The position numbers and the translations under genes are program-made. The notes below the pieces were generated by a model. The model did no database searches. It was not told the origin of the DNA and worked only from the letters and a program-made list of their open reading frames with translations. Below, piece by piece: positions 18,010 to 27,556 of a DNA stretch of 44,847 nt. The stretch is taken from positions 1 to 44,847 of the forward strand of contig JAGHUV010000010.1 in the NCBI GenBank assembly GCA_018064665.1. The letters are read 5' to 3'. The stretch is from Candidatus Crickella caballi. Lineage in GTDB: Bacteria > Bacillota > Clostridia > Peptostreptococcales > Anaerovoracaceae. The stretch's first letter is position 1. Every line of letters starts with the position of its first letter.

Positions 18010-19022
18010 AGAACGGAAAGTTCATTACATTGGGAATAGAAACAAGCTGTGACGAGAGTGCCGCTTCGATAGTTGCGGACGGACGCGAGCTTCTCAGCAA
18101 TGTTATCAGCTCGCAGATCGATATACATACTCAGTTCGGTGGTGTTGTTCCGGAGATTGCATCCAGAAAGCATCTTGAGAACATTAACATGGTAATCGAC
18201 AAGGCAATCAAAGACGCGAACTGTACGGTTGATGATATCGATCTTATAGGAGTGACCTACGGACCGGGACTTGTCGGTGCACTTCTTATCGGAGTAGCTG
18301 CTGCCAAAGCTATGGCTTATGCATGCGACATTCCTCTTGTTGGAGTGAACCATATGCATGGTCATGTCGCAGCAAATTATCTCGAGCATCCGGAGCTTGA
18401 ACCGCCTTTCATGGGACTGGTCGTTTCGGGAGGACACACCAATATTATTTTCGTAGAGGAATATAACACCTGCAGAAAGCTCGGAGGAACGAGAGACGAT
18501 GCTGCCGGTGAAGCTTTCGACAAGGTTGCCAGAGTAATAGGCCTTGGATATCCGGGCGGACCTAAGGTAGATAAGGCAGCAAGAGAAGGCGATAAGGCTG
18601 CAATAGACTTCAAGAGAGTTTATCTTGAGAAGGGAAGCTACGATTTCAGCTTCTCAGGACTTAAGACGCAGGCTCTTAATTATCTGAATACAGAGAAGCA
18701 GGCCGGAAGAGAGATCAATGTTAATGATGTTGCTGCAAGCTTCCAGGAGGCTGTTGTTGAAGTAATAGTTGATAAAGCTATTGCGGCAGCCCTTGAATAT
18801 GACCAGAAGAGAATTGTAATGGCCGGCGGAGTTGCTTCCAACAGCAGGCTCAGAGAACTGATATGTGAACGTGCAGCCGAGCACAATATTGAGGTGCTGA
18901 GACCGAGCCCGATTCTCTGTACGGACAACGGTGCGATGATTGCAAGCGCCGCATATTATGCATATAAGAACGGAGAACGCTCAGGGTTTGACCTTGATGC
19001 TGTTCCCGGACTGGAATTTTAG
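18006..19022 (+). CDS. tsaD: tRNA N6-threonylcarbamoyladenosine transferase TsaD
   Basis: A 338-residue ASKHA-fold catalytic subunit that transfers the threonylcarbamoyl group to A37 of ANN-decoding tRNAs. The N-terminal GIETSCDESAASIV, the metal ligands H116 and H120 (NHMHGH) and the late DNGAMIA motif are intact. Length is standard. The ATG overlaps the rimI stop (ATGA). An ABC-F gene follows 27 bases downstream. Confidence 0.96.
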   Translation: MKNGKFITLGIETSCDESAASIVADGRELLSNVISSQIDIHTQFGGVVPEIASRKHLENINMVIDKAIKDANCTVDDIDLIGVTYGPGLVGALLIGVAAAKAMAYACDIPLVGVNHMHGHVAANYLEHPELEPPFMGLVVSGGHTNIIFVEEYNTCRKLGGTRDDAAGEAFDKVARVIGLGYPGGPKVDKAAREGDKAAIDFKRVYLEKGSYDFSFSGLKTQALNYLNTEKQAGREINVNDVAASFQEAVVEVIVDKAIAAALEYDQKRIVMAGGVASNSRLRELICERAAEHNIEVLRPSPILCTDNGAMIASAAYYAYKNGERSGFDLDAVPGLEF

Positions 19023-19049
19023 AATATAAGACAGAAGGTAAAGAAAACC

Positions 19050-20993
19050 ATGTTGATAATGTCTGCAAGCGAAATCAATAAAACATACGGAACTGACATC
19101 GTACTTGAGGATGTCAGTTTTAGTGTTGACAGCGGAGACAGAATCGGAATTGTGGGTCCGAACGGATGCGGCAAAACTACTCTGCTGAGCATTATAGCAG
19201 GGCAGAATGAGCCGAGCTCGGGCAAGATATATATCAGAAATGAACTGTCAATAGCATATCTCAAACAGAAGAATATCTTCTTTGAGAAGGGAACTGTTAT
19301 AGAGGAAGCTGAGAAGAGCTTTACGCATTTCTATGAAATGGAGCAGAAGCTTGCTGAGCTGCAGGAAAAGATAAGCGACTATGACAGCCCGAACTTCGAA
19401 AGTGATCTTGAGAAATTCACTCATCTCAATGAGGAATACGAACGTGCAGGCGGATTGACATACAAGAGCGAGCTTTCGGCAGTTCTTCGCAATATGGGAT
19501 TCTCCGACGAAGACAGGAACAAGAAGATAGAGACCCTGTCCGGCGGAGAGAGAACGAGACTTGCTTTGGCATGCCTTCTTCTCAGAAAGCCTGATGTAAT
19601 GATGCTCGACGAGCCTACCAATCATCTTGACCTGAAAATGCTCGGCTGGCTCGAAAACTATCTCAAATCGTACAAGGGAACGATACTTGTTGTATCCCAT
19701 GACAGATATTTCCTGGATAAGCTCGTTAACAGAATATTCGATATGCAGGATGGAACGCTCACCGATTACCGTGGCAACTACAGCGAGTTTCTTGTTAAGC
19801 GTGCGGAGAGAATGGAAGTCATGCTTCGCGAATATGAGAAGCAGCAGAAGGAAATTGCACGGCAGGAAGAGATAATAAGACGTTTCAAGCAGCATAACAC
19901 CGAGCATCTGGTTAAGCGCGCGCAGTCCAGAGAGAAGAGACTTGCACACATGAAGGTGCTGGAAAAGCCGCAGATTAAGAACACTAGGATGAAGCTCGGC
20001 TTCGATCAGAATTACAAGAGCGGAAGCGACGTTGTTATTGCAGAGAATATTGAAAAGTCATTCGGCTCACGCAAGCTGTTCGATGGTGTTTCTCTGGACA
20101 TTAAGAAGGGCGAGAGAATATGTATCATCGGTGACAATGGCATAGGCAAAACAACGCTTCTTAAGATACTTATCGGACAGGAAACCGCAGATGACGGATA
20201 TCTCAAGATAGGCTACAACGTTGACTTTGGCTACTATGATCAGGGACAGAGGCTTCTGGATGACGGTGAAACTGTGCTCGGAGAAATGAAGAATGCATAT
20301 CATCTCTATAGCGATACTGAGATGAGATCGCTTCTGGGAAGATTCCTGTTCATAGGTGATGATGTCTTCAAGAGTGTCAGCAGCCTGTCCGGCGGAGAGA
20401 AGGCAAAGCTTTCGCTTCTCAAGCTGATGCTGTCAGGAGCCAATACTCTGGTTCTCGACGAGCCTACCAATCATCTGGATATTGAATCCAAGGAGGTTGT
20501 TGAAGAGGCACTTCTCGAATTTGAGGGAACCCTTATCATAGTATCCCATGACAGGTATTTACTTACACGAATCCCTGACAGAATACTCGAGCTTACCGAA
20601 AACGGTATGAAAGAGTACAAGGGCAACTTCGAATACTATCTTGAGAAGACTCAGGCGAAGGACACTGCGGCAGCGCTTGTAGCAAACATGTCCAAGTCTC
20701 AGGCAGAGAAGAAGTCCGAAATGGAAGTCACTCTGGAACAGGTGAGGTCTGCAGAGGCTGAGCGTAAGGCTAAGAAGGCCAAAGAGGCTGAAGATAGGAG
20801 ACGGTCGAGAGAGACTGAGGACATAGAATCAAAAATCCACGAGCTTGAAACTCTTATTGCGGACATCTCCACTGAGATGCTCAAAGAGGAGAATGTACTC
20901 AACTTTGAATGGATGCAGGAACAGGCGCAGCTTATGGCTGAATACGAAGAGGAAGTCTCTCAGCTATACGATAAATGGATGGAACTTCAATAG
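19050..20993 (+). CDS. ABC-F family ATPase (translation factor)
   Basis: A 647-residue protein with two tandem ABC domains and no membrane segments. Domain one has Walker A GPNGCGKTT (residues 36-44), signature LSGGERTRLALA and LDEPTNHLDLKM; domain two has GDNGIGKTT, LSGGEKAKLSLL and LDEPTNHLDIES. The inter-domain linker (about 240-320) is long, charged and helical, as in ribosome-binding ABC-F factors. A C-terminal Lys/Glu-rich coiled coil (about 545-647) follows. The family acts at the ribosomal E site to rescue or protect stalled ribosomes; whether this one gives antibiotic resistance cannot be told. The nearest well-known type seems YdiF/Uup-like. Alternative start: Met4. Confidence 0.9.
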   Translation: MLIMSASEINKTYGTDIVLEDVSFSVDSGDRIGIVGPNGCGKTTLLSIIAGQNEPSSGKIYIRNELSIAYLKQKNIFFEKGTVIEEAEKSFTHFYEMEQKLAELQEKISDYDSPNFESDLEKFTHLNEEYERAGGLTYKSELSAVLRNMGFSDEDRNKKIETLSGGERTRLALACLLLRKPDVMMLDEPTNHLDLKMLGWLENYLKSYKGTILVVSHDRYFLDKLVNRIFDMQDGTLTDYRGNYSEFLVKRAERMEVMLREYEKQQKEIARQEEIIRRFKQHNTEHLVKRAQSREKRLAHMKVLEKPQIKNTRMKLGFDQNYKSGSDVVIAENIEKSFGSRKLFDGVSLDIKKGERICIIGDNGIGKTTLLKILIGQETADDGYLKIGYNVDFGYYDQGQRLLDDGETVLGEMKNAYHLYSDTEMRSLLGRFLFIGDDVFKSVSSLSGGEKAKLSLLKLMLSGANTLVLDEPTNHLDIESKEVVEEALLEFEGTLIIVSHDRYLLTRIPDRILELTENGMKEYKGNFEYYLEKTQAKDTAAALVANMSKSQAEKKSEMEVTLEQVRSAEAERKAKKAKEAEDRRRSRETEDIESKIHELETLIADISTEMLKEENVLNFEWMQEQAQLMAEYEEEVSQLYDKWMELQ

Positions 20994-21001
20994 AAAAAAC
21001 T

Positions 21002-21020
21002 TTGTTAAAAACTTGAACAA
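21002..21020. promoter_or_regulatory. Candidate Rex operator upstream of acpP-rex
   Basis: TTGTTAAAAACTTGAACAA: the outer arms TTGTT and AACAA match the clostridial Rex consensus (TTGTTAA-N4-TTAACAA), but the centre is one base longer and the inner arm is imperfect. It lies 16 bases before the -35 box of the acpP-rex promoter, and rex is the second gene of that unit, which would fit autoregulation. Confidence 0.35.
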
Positions 21021-21035
21021 TATTAGTGCGGGATA

Positions 21036-21064
21036 TTGAATAACAAAAATCGTTGTTCTATAAT
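21036..21064 (+). promoter_or_regulatory. Sigma-A-type promoter for acpP-rex
   Basis: TTGAAT (21036-21041), a 17-base spacer and a perfect TATAAT (21059-21064), 34 bases before the acpP start codon. Confidence 0.8.
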
Positions 21065-21097
21065 TCAGTTGTAAAGACACATGAAAGGAGAACTGAT

Positions 21098-21325
21098 ATG
21101 ACTTTTGATACAGTTAAAAAACTGATCGTTGATCAGCTTGATGTTGAAGAATCCACAGTAACAATGGATACAGATATCATGAAGGATCTCGAGGCAGACT
21201 CACTCGATGCTGTTGAGATTATTCTTGGTGTAGAAGAAGCATATGGAATTGAAATCCCTGATGAGGATGCTGAGAAGCTTGTTAAGGTTAGTGATATCGT
21301 AAATTACATCGATACACATAAGTAA
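21098..21325 (+). CDS. acpP: Acyl carrier protein
   Basis: A 75-residue acidic protein with the phosphopantetheine-attachment motif EADSLDAVE (Ser35). It carries acyl chains during fatty-acid synthesis. The start at 21098 follows AAAGGAG; the longer open frame from 21053 lies across the -10 box and is not translated. It stands apart from any fab genes here and shares a promoter with rex, 27 bases downstream. An accessory role other than housekeeping fatty-acid synthesis is possible. Confidence 0.92.
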   Translation: MTFDTVKKLIVDQLDVEESTVTMDTDIMKDLEADSLDAVEIILGVEEAYGIEIPDEDAEKLVKVSDIVNYIDTHK

Positions 21326-21352
21326 TAACAAGAATAAGGAGCAATTTTTGTA

Positions 21353-21988
21353 ATGGGAAAAGCTAAAATTTCAAATGCTATAATTAGAAGACTTCCGAGA
21401 TACAGAAGATATCTCGGGCATTTACAGCAGACTAAAGAGCTTACTAAGGTATCATCCAACGAGCTTAGTGAGCTGATGGGATATACAGCATCGCAGATCA
21501 GACAGGACTTAAATACATTCGGCAAGTTCGGACATCAGGGCTACGGATATGAGATTAAGGAGCTGCTCAAAGAGATCAACAGCATCCTGGGTCTTGACAG
21601 AGAATACAAGACGGTTATCGTAGGCTGCGGCCATCTGGGACAGGCTATTACCAACTATACATATTATTATAAGATTGGATTTAAGATTATCGGACTTTTC
21701 GATGTTAATCCTGATATTGTGGGTACAACGATAAATGGAGTCAAGGTTTCCAATGTTTCGGAACTCAAGGATTTCGTTAAAGAAAATGAAGTTGTTATCG
21801 GTGTAATATGTGTTAACAGAGAGAATGCACAGTCTGTTGCGGATGCACTTGTTGAAGGTGGTGTAAAGGGAATATGGAACTTTGCACCGATCGATCTTGA
21901 CATAGATAAGAAGGTGGCACTTGAATCGGTACACCTCTCAGACAGCTTACACGCTCTGACATTCATGATAAACAATATGGATGAATAA
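21353..21988 (+). CDS. rex: Redox-sensing transcriptional repressor Rex
   Basis: A 211-residue repressor. The N-terminal winged helix (residues about 8-60: IRRLPRYRRYLGHL ... VSSNELSELMGYTASQIRQDLNTFGKFG) binds DNA, and the C-terminal Rossmann domain has the NAD(H) loop GCGHLGQ (91-97). Rex dimers leave DNA when the NADH/NAD ratio rises, switching on fermentative and respiratory genes. Length and both domains are intact. It follows acpP in one transcript that ends at a strong hairpin six bases past the stop. Confidence 0.95.
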   Translation: MGKAKISNAIIRRLPRYRRYLGHLQQTKELTKVSSNELSELMGYTASQIRQDLNTFGKFGHQGYGYEIKELLKEINSILGLDREYKTVIVGCGHLGQAITNYTYYYKIGFKIIGLFDVNPDIVGTTINGVKVSNVSELKDFVKENEVVIGVICVNRENAQSVADALVEGGVKGIWNFAPIDLDIDKKVALESVHLSDSLHALTFMINNMDE

Positions 21989-21993
21989 AAAAC

Positions 21994-22027
21994 AAGTCCC
22001 GCAGCAAAGCTACGGGACTTTCGTTTT
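21994..22027 (+). terminator. Intrinsic terminator after rex
   Basis: AAGTCCCG(C)AGC and GCT(A)CGGGACTT pair around an AAA loop, followed by TTCGTTTT. The A-run before it means it could also stop the convergent ferredoxin transcript. Confidence 0.85.
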
Positions 22028-22054
22028 AATCATGCATGAATTGTATTTGTAGGA

Positions 22055-22222
22055 TTACTCCTGAGCAGGTGCTCCAATTGGGCAATTTCCTGCGCAAGCG
22101 CCACAATCAATGCAAGTATCAGCATCGATAACGTATGGAGCGCCTTCAGAGATAGCGTCTACAGGGCAGTTGTCCTTGCATACTCCGCATCCAATGCAAT
22201 CATCAGAAATCTTGTAAGCCAT
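22055..22222 (-). CDS. 2[4Fe-4S] ferredoxin
   Basis: A 55-residue clostridial-type ferredoxin. Both cluster motifs are complete: C9/C12/C15/C19 and C37/C40/C43/C47. It is the low-potential electron carrier that enzymes such as the Vor complex would reduce. The start is the ATG whose reverse complement ends at 22222, preceded by AAGGAGG; a longer upstream frame overlaps the promoter and is not coding. It is transcribed alone, convergent with rex and divergent from the P-loop/Asp23-like gene. Confidence 0.94.
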   Translation of the reverse strand: MAYKISDDCIGCGVCKDNCPVDAISEGAPYVIDADTCIDCGACAGNCPIGAPAQE

Positions 22223-22235
22223 GATAGTCCTCCTT

Positions 22236-22253
22236 CTCACAATATTTTGTGAG
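22236..22253. promoter_or_regulatory. Palindrome in the ferredoxin leader
   Basis: CTCACAA-TATT-TTGTGAG, perfect seven-base arms, lying between the -10 box and the ribosome site of the ferredoxin gene, close to the expected transcription start. It could be an operator or a 5' stabilising hairpin. It is not the Rex consensus, whose arms are arranged the other way round. Confidence 0.45.
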
Positions 22254-22256
22254 TAG

Positions 22257-22285
22257 AGTATAACACTCTGAGTATTAGATGTAAA
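22257..22285 (-). promoter_or_regulatory. Ferredoxin promoter
   Basis: Read on the minus strand: TTTACA (22285-22280), a 17-base spacer and TATACT (22262-22257), about 35 bases before the start codon. Confidence 0.7.
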
Positions 22286-22316
22286 GAAAACAGAACTTTT
22301 TATTAATAACAGAATA

Positions 22317-23159
22317 ATGAAAATAATCTCATTTACAGGCAAGAGCGGAACCGGAAAAAGCTTCCAGGCAACGGCACTTGCACAATCAAGAAGCATAGAT
22401 GCAATAATCGATGACGGACTCCTTATTTATAAGGGTCAGATTGTTGCGGGCACTTCTGCTAAGAAGTGTGTCTCTAAGGCAGCTGCTATAAGAACGGCTC
22501 TTTTTAACTATGAAGAGCACCGAAGTGATGTTGTAAGCGCACTTGTAAAATACCATCCGGAAACACTTCTCATACTTGGTACTTCAGACAGAATGACAGA
22601 CATCATAGCTGAGACTTTGGGCCTGCACAAGCCTGATAAGAGAATATATATAGAAGATGTCACGACAGAAGAGGAGCGCAGGGAAGCCGCATACTCAAGA
22701 GGAAAGCTCGGAGAACACGTAATCCCGGCACCAATGGGCCAGTTGAAAAGGGACTTCTCCGGTTACTTCATTAATTCCATCAAATATATAAGAGATAGAG
22801 CGCTTGGAAATATGGTCAAACCGGAGACGCCTTCTGTCGCATATGATGAGCCGGATGACAGAACGGTGGTAAGACCTCAATACAGCTACTTTGGACTTTT
22901 TACAATTTCAGAGAAAGCACTGAGAGACATTATCGATATTACTGCTGAGAAATATTACACAAGGCTTGCAGTAATAGATATGATAGATAATGGTAAGCAG
23001 GACAATATGGTGCTGACAATCGACGTCAAGGTGCCGTATGGCAGGGGCTCGATAGATAACTGTCTGTCTTTCCAGCAGGATGTGTATCAGGCAATTGATG
23101 ACATGACGTCATTTACCGTCTCGAATGTTAATATCCGAATCTGCGACATAATCAGTTAA
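22317..23159 (+). CDS. P-loop ATPase with C-terminal Asp23-like domain
   Basis: A 280-residue protein of two parts. The N-terminal about 165 residues hold a Walker A motif (GKSGTGKS, 8-15) in an otherwise unassigned nucleotide-binding domain. The last about 85 residues (GLFTISEKALRDIIDITAEKYY ... VPYGRGSIDNCLSFQQDVYQAIDDMTSFTVSNVNIRICDI) follow the Asp23/YloU pattern of a short helix pair and a final VNV-like strand. I do not know a function. It lies five bases before the glycosylase gene and probably forms a unit with it. No strong ribosome site precedes the ATG. The domain split is my reading of sequence pattern, not a search. Confidence 0.7.
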   Translation: MKIISFTGKSGTGKSFQATALAQSRSIDAIIDDGLLIYKGQIVAGTSAKKCVSKAAAIRTALFNYEEHRSDVVSALVKYHPETLLILGTSDRMTDIIAETLGLHKPDKRIYIEDVTTEEERREAAYSRGKLGEHVIPAPMGQLKRDFSGYFINSIKYIRDRALGNMVKPETPSVAYDEPDDRTVVRPQYSYFGLFTISEKALRDIIDITAEKYYTRLAVIDMIDNGKQDNMVLTIDVKVPYGRGSIDNCLSFQQDVYQAIDDMTSFTVSNVNIRICDIIS

Positions 23160-23164
23160 AAGAA

Positions 23165-23974
23165 ATGCTTAAAGAAATAATAATCGAAAATGTATATGAC
23201 TTTGATACTGCCCACATTTTTGACTGCGGGCAGTGTTTCAGATGGAATAATGATATAGGAGTGGTCGGCTCTTATGTATGCAAAGCAACATATGACGAAG
23301 AAAAGCATCTGCTGAAGCTCGAGACAAATGGCGGAACGAAGGAATTCTGGCAAAACTACTTCGATCTCGATACTGACTATTCGGCTATCAAGAAGATGCT
23401 TGCAGCTTCAGATCCGGATATCATTCCGGCACTTGAATACGGACAGGGGATAAGGATACTGAATCAGGATATATTTGAGACAATAATTTCATTTATCGTT
23501 TCACAGAATAACAATATTCCAAGAATCAAAAAGTGCATAGAGGCGATATGTGCAAGATATGGTGAGCAGCTCGGAGAGTACTTCGGAGAGATGAGATACT
23601 CATTCCCGAGTGCAGGGGTCCTTGCGGAAGCTGATGTATGCGATCTTGCAGAGCTGAAGCTTGGTTACAGATGCGAATATATAGTATCTGCTGCAAGGCA
23701 ATATCTTAAGTTCGGAGCTCCTGCAGACTATGATGAGCTTCTGAGCTATCCGGGAATCGGACCAAAGGTGGCTAATTGCATAATGCTGTTCGGCCTGCAC
23801 AGTGTCGAAGCCTTTCCAATAGACACCTGGGTCAAGCACATCATGAACGATATGTACGGCTTTGAGAAAAACGATGTAAAGGGGATGACCGGCTTTGCAA
23901 GAGACAGATTCGGTAACTACGCGGGATATGCACAGCAGTATCTTTTCTACTTCTATAGAGAAAAGAAAGATTAA
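23165..23974 (+). CDS. ogg: 8-oxoguanine DNA glycosylase (OGG1-type)
   Basis: A 269-residue HhH-GPD glycosylase that excises 8-oxoguanine. The N-terminal FDCGQCFRWN stretch and SQNNNIPRIKK (about 113-123) are OGG1-like. The helix-hairpin-helix (YPGIGPKVANCIMLFG) contains the predicted Schiff-base lysine K201, and FPIDTW gives the catalytic aspartate D220. There are no C-terminal Fe-S cysteines, unlike MutY or Nth. Such eukaryote-like OGG1 forms are typical of Clostridia. It follows the P-loop/Asp23-like gene closely. Confidence 0.92.
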   Translation: MLKEIIIENVYDFDTAHIFDCGQCFRWNNDIGVVGSYVCKATYDEEKHLLKLETNGGTKEFWQNYFDLDTDYSAIKKMLAASDPDIIPALEYGQGIRILNQDIFETIISFIVSQNNNIPRIKKCIEAICARYGEQLGEYFGEMRYSFPSAGVLAEADVCDLAELKLGYRCEYIVSAARQYLKFGAPADYDELLSYPGIGPKVANCIMLFGLHSVEAFPIDTWVKHIMNDMYGFEKNDVKGMTGFARDRFGNYAGYAQQYLFYFYREKKD

Positions 23975-24036
23975 ATTCTAAAGAAAAATATAATCATTGT
24001 TAGTAACGTATAGTATGTGTTTTTTACATAATTGTG

Positions 24037-24065
24037 TTGACATACGACTGCGCAGTGACTACAAT
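24037..24065 (+). promoter_or_regulatory. groESL promoter
   Basis: A consensus TTGACA (24037-24042), a 17-base spacer and TACAAT (24060-24065), immediately upstream of the CIRCE element. Confidence 0.85.
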
Positions 24066-24079
24066 AGCAATTGGAACAT

Positions 24080-24106
24080 TTGGCACTCGTAAGAGTAGAG
24101 TGCTAA
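24080..24106. promoter_or_regulatory. CIRCE operator (HrcA-binding site)
   Basis: TTGGCACTC-N9-GAGTGCTAA. The consensus is TTAGCACTC-N9-GAGTGCTAA, so only one base differs. It lies 15 bases after the -10 box and about 20 bases before groES, the standard place for HrcA heat-shock control. Confidence 0.95.
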
Positions 24107-24125
24107 CAAATAAGGAGGCTAAAAA

Positions 24126-24407
24126 ATGGCAATTGGAATCAGACCGCTTGGTGCAAGAGTTGTTATCAAGAAGATGGAAGCACTTGAGAAGACTGAAGGA
24201 GGACTCATACTGTCCGGTGCGGCTAAGGAAAAGCCACAGGAGGCAGAGGTCGTTGCAGTAGGTCCTGGAACTGAGGATGAAAAAATGGAGCTTGAGGTCG
24301 GCGATATCGTTGTATTCAGCAAATTCGGCGGTAACGATCTTAAATATAAAGGCGAGGAGTATACCATCATAAGTCAGAAGGACATCCTCGCTGTTCTGGA
24401 GAAATAG
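24126..24407 (+). CDS. groES: Co-chaperonin GroES
   Basis: A 93-residue lid protein of the chaperonin. The N-terminal IRPLGARVVIKK-type start, the mobile loop (EKTEGGLILSGAAKEKPQEAEVVAVGPG) and the C-terminal GEEYTIISQKDILAVLEK are all canonical. An AAGGAGG site precedes the ATG. It is controlled by the CIRCE operator and is 11 bases from groEL. Confidence 0.97.
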   Translation: MAIGIRPLGARVVIKKMEALEKTEGGLILSGAAKEKPQEAEVVAVGPGTEDEKMELEVGDIVVFSKFGGNDLKYKGEEYTIISQKDILAVLEK

Positions 24408-24418
24408 GAGGCATATAA

Positions 24419-26038
<1,620 letters not shown>

Positions 26039-26067
26039 GCTGAATTGTAATCATAATATTATATAGC

Positions 26068-26194
26068 AACGGCTGCACAGCTGTTATGAGGACGCTCGCG
26101 CTGACACCTCAGCGTAGCAGTACTAAGCTCTCGCTTCGCGAATCGCTAAGTACCGACGCTTCAGAGCCCCTCGTCTCAGTTGTGCAGCCGTTTT
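26068..26194 (+). terminator. Large branched hairpin after groEL
   Basis: Outer arms at 26068-26083 and 26177-26192 (AACGGCTGCACAGCTG with CAGTTGTGCAGCCGTT) pair over 16 positions with one G-U, followed by TTTTATT. Instead of a short loop they enclose about 93 bases that hold their own inverted repeats: CGCTGA/TCAGCG (26099-26114), GTACTAAGC/GCTAAGTAC (26120-26153) with a TTCGCGAA core, and GAGG/CCTC (26088-26091, 26169-26172). It acts plausibly as the groESL terminator, but the branched middle looks like a structured RNA or a palindromic repeat unit lodged in the terminator loop. Confidence 0.6.
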
Positions 26195-26242
26195 ATTACA
26201 AAAAAATATTGTGATATAATTCGCCTAAGAGGAGATTTAGCT

Positions 26243-27445
26243 ATGAATAAGAAACTGAAAAAATTCTTAATATTTGATTTAGTTCTTCTGCTGTTGGTGC
26301 TTGCAGGTTTTGCAGCGTTGCAGTTTATTAACGGCCTGGAGATGAAAGGAGAGCCTGAAGTGACGATTAATGTAGGTGAAGAGTTTTACGATCCGGGTGT
26401 AAAGTCAAAATTTGCAGAGACAAGCGGCGATGTGGATACAAGTAATGAAGGTGATTACACGGTCGAGTATTCACTCGCAGGCAAGACGGTTACCAGAACC
26501 GTGCATGTTGTAGATCCGTCGCATGTTGTGCTGGGCCTTAAGGGAGACGTGCATCAGAAGGTGCTTGTCGGGAATCCGTATATTGAAGGCGGAGCTTTTG
26601 CCATCGATAAGAGAATCGGTGCACTTGACGAGGATACGATATCAATAAGCGGAGAAGTAGATACGAAAACACCGGGTAGTTACAAAATTATATACGAGGT
26701 TACTTCGCAGGGTATTTCCAAATCGTTAACACGTACTGTTGAAGTGTTGTCTGAGGAGGACTTTGGTAAAAAGGCTGAGAATGTACCTGTCATGATGTAC
26801 CACTGGATTTACACTAAAAACGATGTACCGGAGAATCTTGATGGAAACTGGATTCTAAACACAAAACTGGAAAAGCATCTAAAGTATCTTGTAGAGGAGG
26901 AATACTATTTTCCAAGTTTTGCTGAATTGAGGGCCTGGGTTGACGGCAAAATTGAATTGCCTGCCAGAAGCATAATCATGACATTTGATGATGGCAAAGA
27001 GGCGTTCCTAAAGTATGGCAAAACGCTATTCGAGGAATATAAGGTGCCTGTTACCTCATATATGATTGGCTGGGACAAGAATAAGTCTAAGAAAAAGATT
27101 AAGGAATATGCTTCCGAGTATATTCAGTTCCAGAATCATACTTATGCAATGCATCAGGCAGGAACTGCAGAAGGTTATAGAGGTATAATTGCAAATAAGG
27201 ATAAGTCCGAAATGCTCAATGACTTTAAGAAATGCGAGGCAATTATCAAGAACAACGATTCATTGGCGTATCCGTATGGCGACTGCCCGCCTGAGGCACT
27301 CAAGGCTGTCAAGGAGCAGGGATTCTGCTGCGCATTCACTACTGTAATAGATAAAGTAAGAAGGGGTCAGGACTACAGAGAACTCCCTAGAGTGCGTGTT
27401 TACGGTGATTCGAGCTTCGAAACATGGAAGAATTCCATCAAATAA
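26243..27445 (+). CDS. Membrane-anchored polysaccharide deacetylase with Ig-like domains
   Basis: A 400-residue surface enzyme. Residues about 5-28 are one hydrophobic N-terminal anchor. Two Ig-like (DUF5011-type) repeats follow (about 38-95 and 97-170), each ending in an RTV-V strand. The NodB domain starts near 185: MTFDDG gives the catalytic/metal aspartates, NHTYAMH supplies the HTxxxH metal motif, and LAYPYGD the third motif, so it should be active. It would deacetylate a cell-wall or capsule polysaccharide outside the cell. The start at 26243 follows AAGAGGAG; the longer frame from 26180 lies in the terminator region. Confidence 0.85.
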   Translation: MNKKLKKFLIFDLVLLLLVLAGFAALQFINGLEMKGEPEVTINVGEEFYDPGVKSKFAETSGDVDTSNEGDYTVEYSLAGKTVTRTVHVVDPSHVVLGLKGDVHQKVLVGNPYIEGGAFAIDKRIGALDEDTISISGEVDTKTPGSYKIIYEVTSQGISKSLTRTVEVLSEEDFGKKAENVPVMMYHWIYTKNDVPENLDGNWILNTKLEKHLKYLVEEEYYFPSFAELRAWVDGKIELPARSIIMTFDDGKEAFLKYGKTLFEEYKVPVTSYMIGWDKNKSKKKIKEYASEYIQFQNHTYAMHQAGTAEGYRGIIANKDKSEMLNDFKKCEAIIKNNDSLAYPYGDCPPEALKAVKEQGFCCAFTTVIDKVRRGQDYRELPRVRVYGDSSFETWKNSIK

Positions 27446-27476
27446 CAGCTCTCTGATACTAAATTTAATACATAGA

Positions 27477-27516
27477 AAAGTTAGTCTCGACTAACTTTCG
27501 CGAATGGTGGTATACT
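27477..27516 (+). promoter_or_regulatory. Inverted repeat and probable promoter upstream of guaB
   Basis: AAAGTTAGT-CTCG-ACTAACTTT (27477-27498) is a perfect nine-base-arm hairpin. TCGACT (27487-27492) and TATACT (27511-27516), 18 bases apart, may be the guaB promoter, so the repeat would overlap the -35 box. It may serve as an operator, or as a weak terminator for the deacetylase gene, since it lacks a clean T-run. Confidence 0.4.
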
Positions 27517-27556
27517 GTCTCAAACAAAAAAATATAGATTATAGGAGAGGTGAATA

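Noticed and set aside
19248-19949. Long minus-strand frame opposite the ABC-F gene
   Set aside because: The sense strand has both full ABC domains; the antisense protein has no family features.
27446-27556. Possible purine riboswitch upstream of guaB
   Set aside because: I looked for the conserved three-way-junction core and did not find it; only one simple hairpin and a -10 box are present.
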